Positions 5,314 to 6,937 of a stretch of 6,937 nucleotides of DNA are shown here, in pieces (positions within the stretch are counted from its first letter, which is position 1; each line of letters begins with the position of its first letter). The position numbers and the translations under genes are program-made. This DNA is from CANLBN01 sp050298695. GTDB lineage: Bacteria > Pseudomonadota > Gammaproteobacteria > Pseudomonadales > Cellvibrionaceae. Location: contig JBNKUQ010000123.1 of NCBI GenBank assembly GCA_050298695.1, positions 1-6,937 on the forward strand, given 5' to 3'. The notes beneath the pieces are model-generated. The model was not told where the DNA came from. It saw only the letters and a list, made by a program, of their open reading frames with translations, and did no database searches.

Positions 5314-5396
5314 CTCTCGGGGTGCTATTAGCTGAGATGCCTTTTTGGCAAACCCGTGAACCTGATCCAGTTAGTATTGGCGTAGGAAATGAGTAG
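5314..5396 (+). ncRNA. TPP riboswitch (THI element) controlling thiC
   Basis: A thiamine pyrophosphate aptamer in the leader of thiC. The conserved pieces occur in order: CTCGGGGTGC (5316-5325), the pyrimidine-binding GCTGAGA (5331-5337), ACCCGTGAACCTGATC (5352-5367) and GCGTAGGAAATGAG (5380-5393), which form the pyrophosphate-binding arm. Stem P1 pairs CTC (5316-5318) with GAG (5391-5393), extendable to CT/AG across one bulged base. P2 pairs GGG with CCC; P3 is short (GCT/AGC, 5324-5332). The optional P3a hairpin TGCC-TTTTT-GGCA (5338-5350) is present. P4 pairs CCT (5361-5363) with AGG (5384-5386), and P5 pairs CCA (5367-5369) with TGG (5378-5380). Binding of TPP is known to lower expression of the downstream thiamine genes. 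Confidence 0.95.
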
Positions 5397-5453
5397 AAGC
5401 GGGCCGTCTGGCTACTTTATCATCTATCGCAGCATGTCTGCGCTATCTCTACT
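5392..5453 (+). promoter_or_regulatory. Possible expression platform of the TPP riboswitch
   Basis: AGTAGA (5392-5397), which includes the 3' strand of aptamer stem P1, is perfectly complementary to TCTACT (5448-5453). This would close a helix around a CGCAG/CTGCG hairpin (5428-5442). It cannot coexist with a full P1, so it may be the ligand-free fold. No T-run follows, which argues for control of translation and not of termination. Pairing was found by eye. Confidence 0.35.
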
Positions 5454-5486
5454 TTCCCTGTGCCGTTCACTTACTCTTTGCCATTT

Positions 5487-5500
5487 GAGGATGCCGAATG
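5487..5500 (+). promoter_or_regulatory. thiC ribosome binding site and start codon
   Basis: GAGG (5487-5490) lies seven bases before ATG 5498-5500. An ATG at 5491 is out of frame. The segment from residue 15 (LTREPFPASQKVYV) already lines up with ThiC N-termini, so this start fits. Confidence 0.8.
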
Positions 5501-6937
5501 AACAGTAAACTTCCGATAGAACCCAACCCTAACTTATTGACGCGAGAACCTTTTCCGGCAAGTCAGAAGGTGTATGTCACTTCTGAGAGTCAGCCCGATG
5601 TTAAGGTGCCCATGCGTGAAATTAGCTTGACGGATGGCAGTTCTATCACGGTTTACGATACTTCCGGACCTTACACGGATCCAAGCGTCGATATCGATGT
5701 ACATAAAGGTTTGGCGGATGTGCGTTCCAAGTGGATTGAGGCCCGTGGTGATACTGAAGAATACGAAGGCCGTCAGGTTAAGCCAATTGATAATGGCCAC
5801 GATGACGATGAGAAAGCCTTTCAATTTTACAATGAAGCGCTACAACGCAGGCCTCGTCGCGCCAAGGCGGGTATGAATGTTTCGCAAATGCACTATGCCC
5901 GTAAAGGCATTATTACCCCAGAAATGGAATATATTGCTATCCGTGAAAATCAGGCGCGGGCCGCGCTGCAAAATGAATTCACTACCGATGAGCGCAATAA
6001 GCGCTTACAAGGTAATTCTTGGGGGGCAAACCTTCAGCCCATTACCCCAGAATTTGTGCGCGATGAAGTCGCCAGGGGTCGTGCGATTATTCCCGCTAAT
6101 ATCAACCATACCGAATTAGAGCCAATGATTATTGGCCGTAATTTCCTGGTAAAAATTAATGCCAATATTGGTAACTCAGCACTGACATCCAGCATTGAAG
6201 AAGAGGTCGAAAAGCTCGTGTGGTCGACTCGTTGGGGTGGCGATACGGTGATGGATTTGTCAACGGGGAAAAATATTCACTCAACCCGCGATTACATTGT
6301 GCGTAATTCGCCGGTACCTATCGGAACGGTTCCCATTTATCAGGCTCTGGAAAAGGTGAATGGCGTTGCTGAAGATCTTACTTGGGAAGTTTTTCGCGAT
6401 ACTTTAATTGAGCAGGCAGAGCAGGGGGTCGACTATTTTACTATTCATGCGGGCGTACTCTTGCGATATGTTCCACTTACGGCTGATCGGGTCACGGGTA
6501 TTGTCTCTCGTGGTGGTTCGATTATGGCTAAATGGTGTATTGCGCATCATAAAGAGAACTTCCTTTACACGCATTTTGAAGAAATCTGCGAAATTATGAA
6601 GGCTTATGATGTGAGCTTTTCGTTGGGTGACGGCTTACGCCCTGGTTCCTTGGCTGATGCCAATGATGCCGCGCAATTTGGTGAGCTGGAAACCTTGGGA
6701 GAACTGACCAAAATTGCTTGGAAGCACGATGTGCAGACGATGATCGAAGGCCCCGGCCATGTACCCATGCACATGATCAAAGAGAATATGGACAAGCAAT
6801 TAGAGCATTGTGATGAGGCGCCTTTTTATACCTTGGGGCCACTGACAACGGATATTGCGCCAGGCTATGATCACTTTACCAGTGGTATCGGTGCGGCCAT
6901 GATTGGTTGGTTTGGTTGTGCCATGTTGTGTTATGTC
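5498..6937 (+). CDS. thiC: Phosphomethylpyrimidine synthase ThiC (3' truncated by window edge)
   Basis: ThiC is the cytoplasmic radical-SAM enzyme that rearranges 5-aminoimidazole ribotide into hydroxymethylpyrimidine phosphate, the pyrimidine half of thiamine. The window holds 480 codons in one unbroken frame; gammaproteobacterial ThiC is about 630 residues, so roughly 150 are missing. Landmarks are the N-terminal domain with VPMREISL (37-44) and YDTSGPYTDP (53-62), then RAKAGMNVSQMHYARKGIIT (121-140), RAIIPANINHTELEPMIIGRN (195-215), NANIGNSA (221-228), STRWGGDTVMDLSTG (243-257), RNSPVPIGTVPIYQALEKV (269-287), SRGGSIMAKW (337-346), SLGDGLRPGS (375-384), EGPGHVPMH (417-425) and LGPLTTDIAPGYDHFTSGIGAAMIGWFG (446-473). 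His421 in GPGH matches a metal ligand of the family; the second ligand and the C-terminal CX2CX4C iron-sulfur cluster motif lie past the edge. Expression is under the TPP riboswitch upstream. The variable stretch at 87-118 is rich in acidic residues. Confidence 0.97.
   Translation, partial: MNSKLPIEPNPNLLTREPFPASQKVYVTSESQPDVKVPMREISLTDGSSITVYDTSGPYTDPSVDIDVHKGLADVRSKWIEARGDTEEYEGRQVKPIDNGHDDDEKAFQFYNEALQRRPRRAKAGMNVSQMHYARKGIITPEMEYIAIRENQARAALQNEFTTDERNKRLQGNSWGANLQPITPEFVRDEVARGRAIIPANINHTELEPMIIGRNFLVKINANIGNSALTSSIEEEVEKLVWSTRWGGDTVMDLSTGKNIHSTRDYIVRNSPVPIGTVPIYQALEKVNGVAEDLTWEVFRDTLIEQAEQGVDYFTIHAGVLLRYVPLTADRVTGIVSRGGSIMAKWCIAHHKENFLYTHFEEICEIMKAYDVSFSLGDGLRPGSLADANDAAQFGELETLGELTKIAWKHDVQTMIEGPGHVPMHMIKENMDKQLEHCDEAPFYTLGPLTTDIAPGYDHFTSGIGAAMIGWFGCAMLCYV

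Noticed and set aside
5143..5331. Open frame of 62 codons before the riboswitch
   Set aside because: No ribosome binding site, ends inside the TPP aptamer and resembles no protein that I know.
5534..6795. Several open frames on both strands within thiC
   Set aside because: The thiC frame is continuous here and matches the family throughout.

Overview
The window looks like chromosomal DNA from a gammaproteobacterium, probably marine. The evidence is a thiC gene of the gammaproteobacterial type behind a TPP riboswitch, an Mrp-type cation/proton antiporter subunit of the kind found in that class, and a MAPEG-family membrane protein. Genus cannot be fixed from the sequence alone; a Cellvibrionales-like origin is only a guess.

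Layout. Positions 1-437 hold the 3' end of a Na+/H+ antiporter subunit D-like gene (+). It converges on a 460-residue SLC13/DASS-type permease (563-1945, -), with two hairpins between them. A divergent spacer (1946-2034) leads to a MAPEG-family gene (2035-2436, +) and then a 138-residue membrane protein of unknown function with an internal repeat (2593-3009, +). A perfect 11-bp hairpin separates this from five small minus-strand genes (5074 down to 3087): an orphan two-helix membrane protein, a GFA/CENP-V-type zinc protein starting with TTG, a shortened GNAT acetyltransferase, an orphan secreted protein, and an ICMT-like membrane methyltransferase. These five are spaced by 15-32 bp or overlap by 11 bp, so they look like one transcript. 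Sampled 60-base lines give 20-30% G+C, against about 45-50% in lines from the permease and thiC.

From 5075 to 5497 there is no protein gene. The stretch holds a candidate promoter, a clear TPP riboswitch (about 5314-5396) and the rest of the thiC leader. thiC starts at 5498 and runs off the right edge: 480 codons are present, in one unbroken frame and closely matching the family.

How they work together. thiC makes the pyrimidine part of thiamine, and its own leader senses the end product, TPP. The permease, MAPEG and antiporter genes are ordinary envelope functions with no visible link to thiC. The AT-rich five-gene block is the accessory part and the least explained; its members have no known shared pathway, and it is best read as acquired DNA. 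I saw no clear evidence of a wholly new system. The strongest leads are this block, the shortened acetyltransferase and the two orphan proteins in it.
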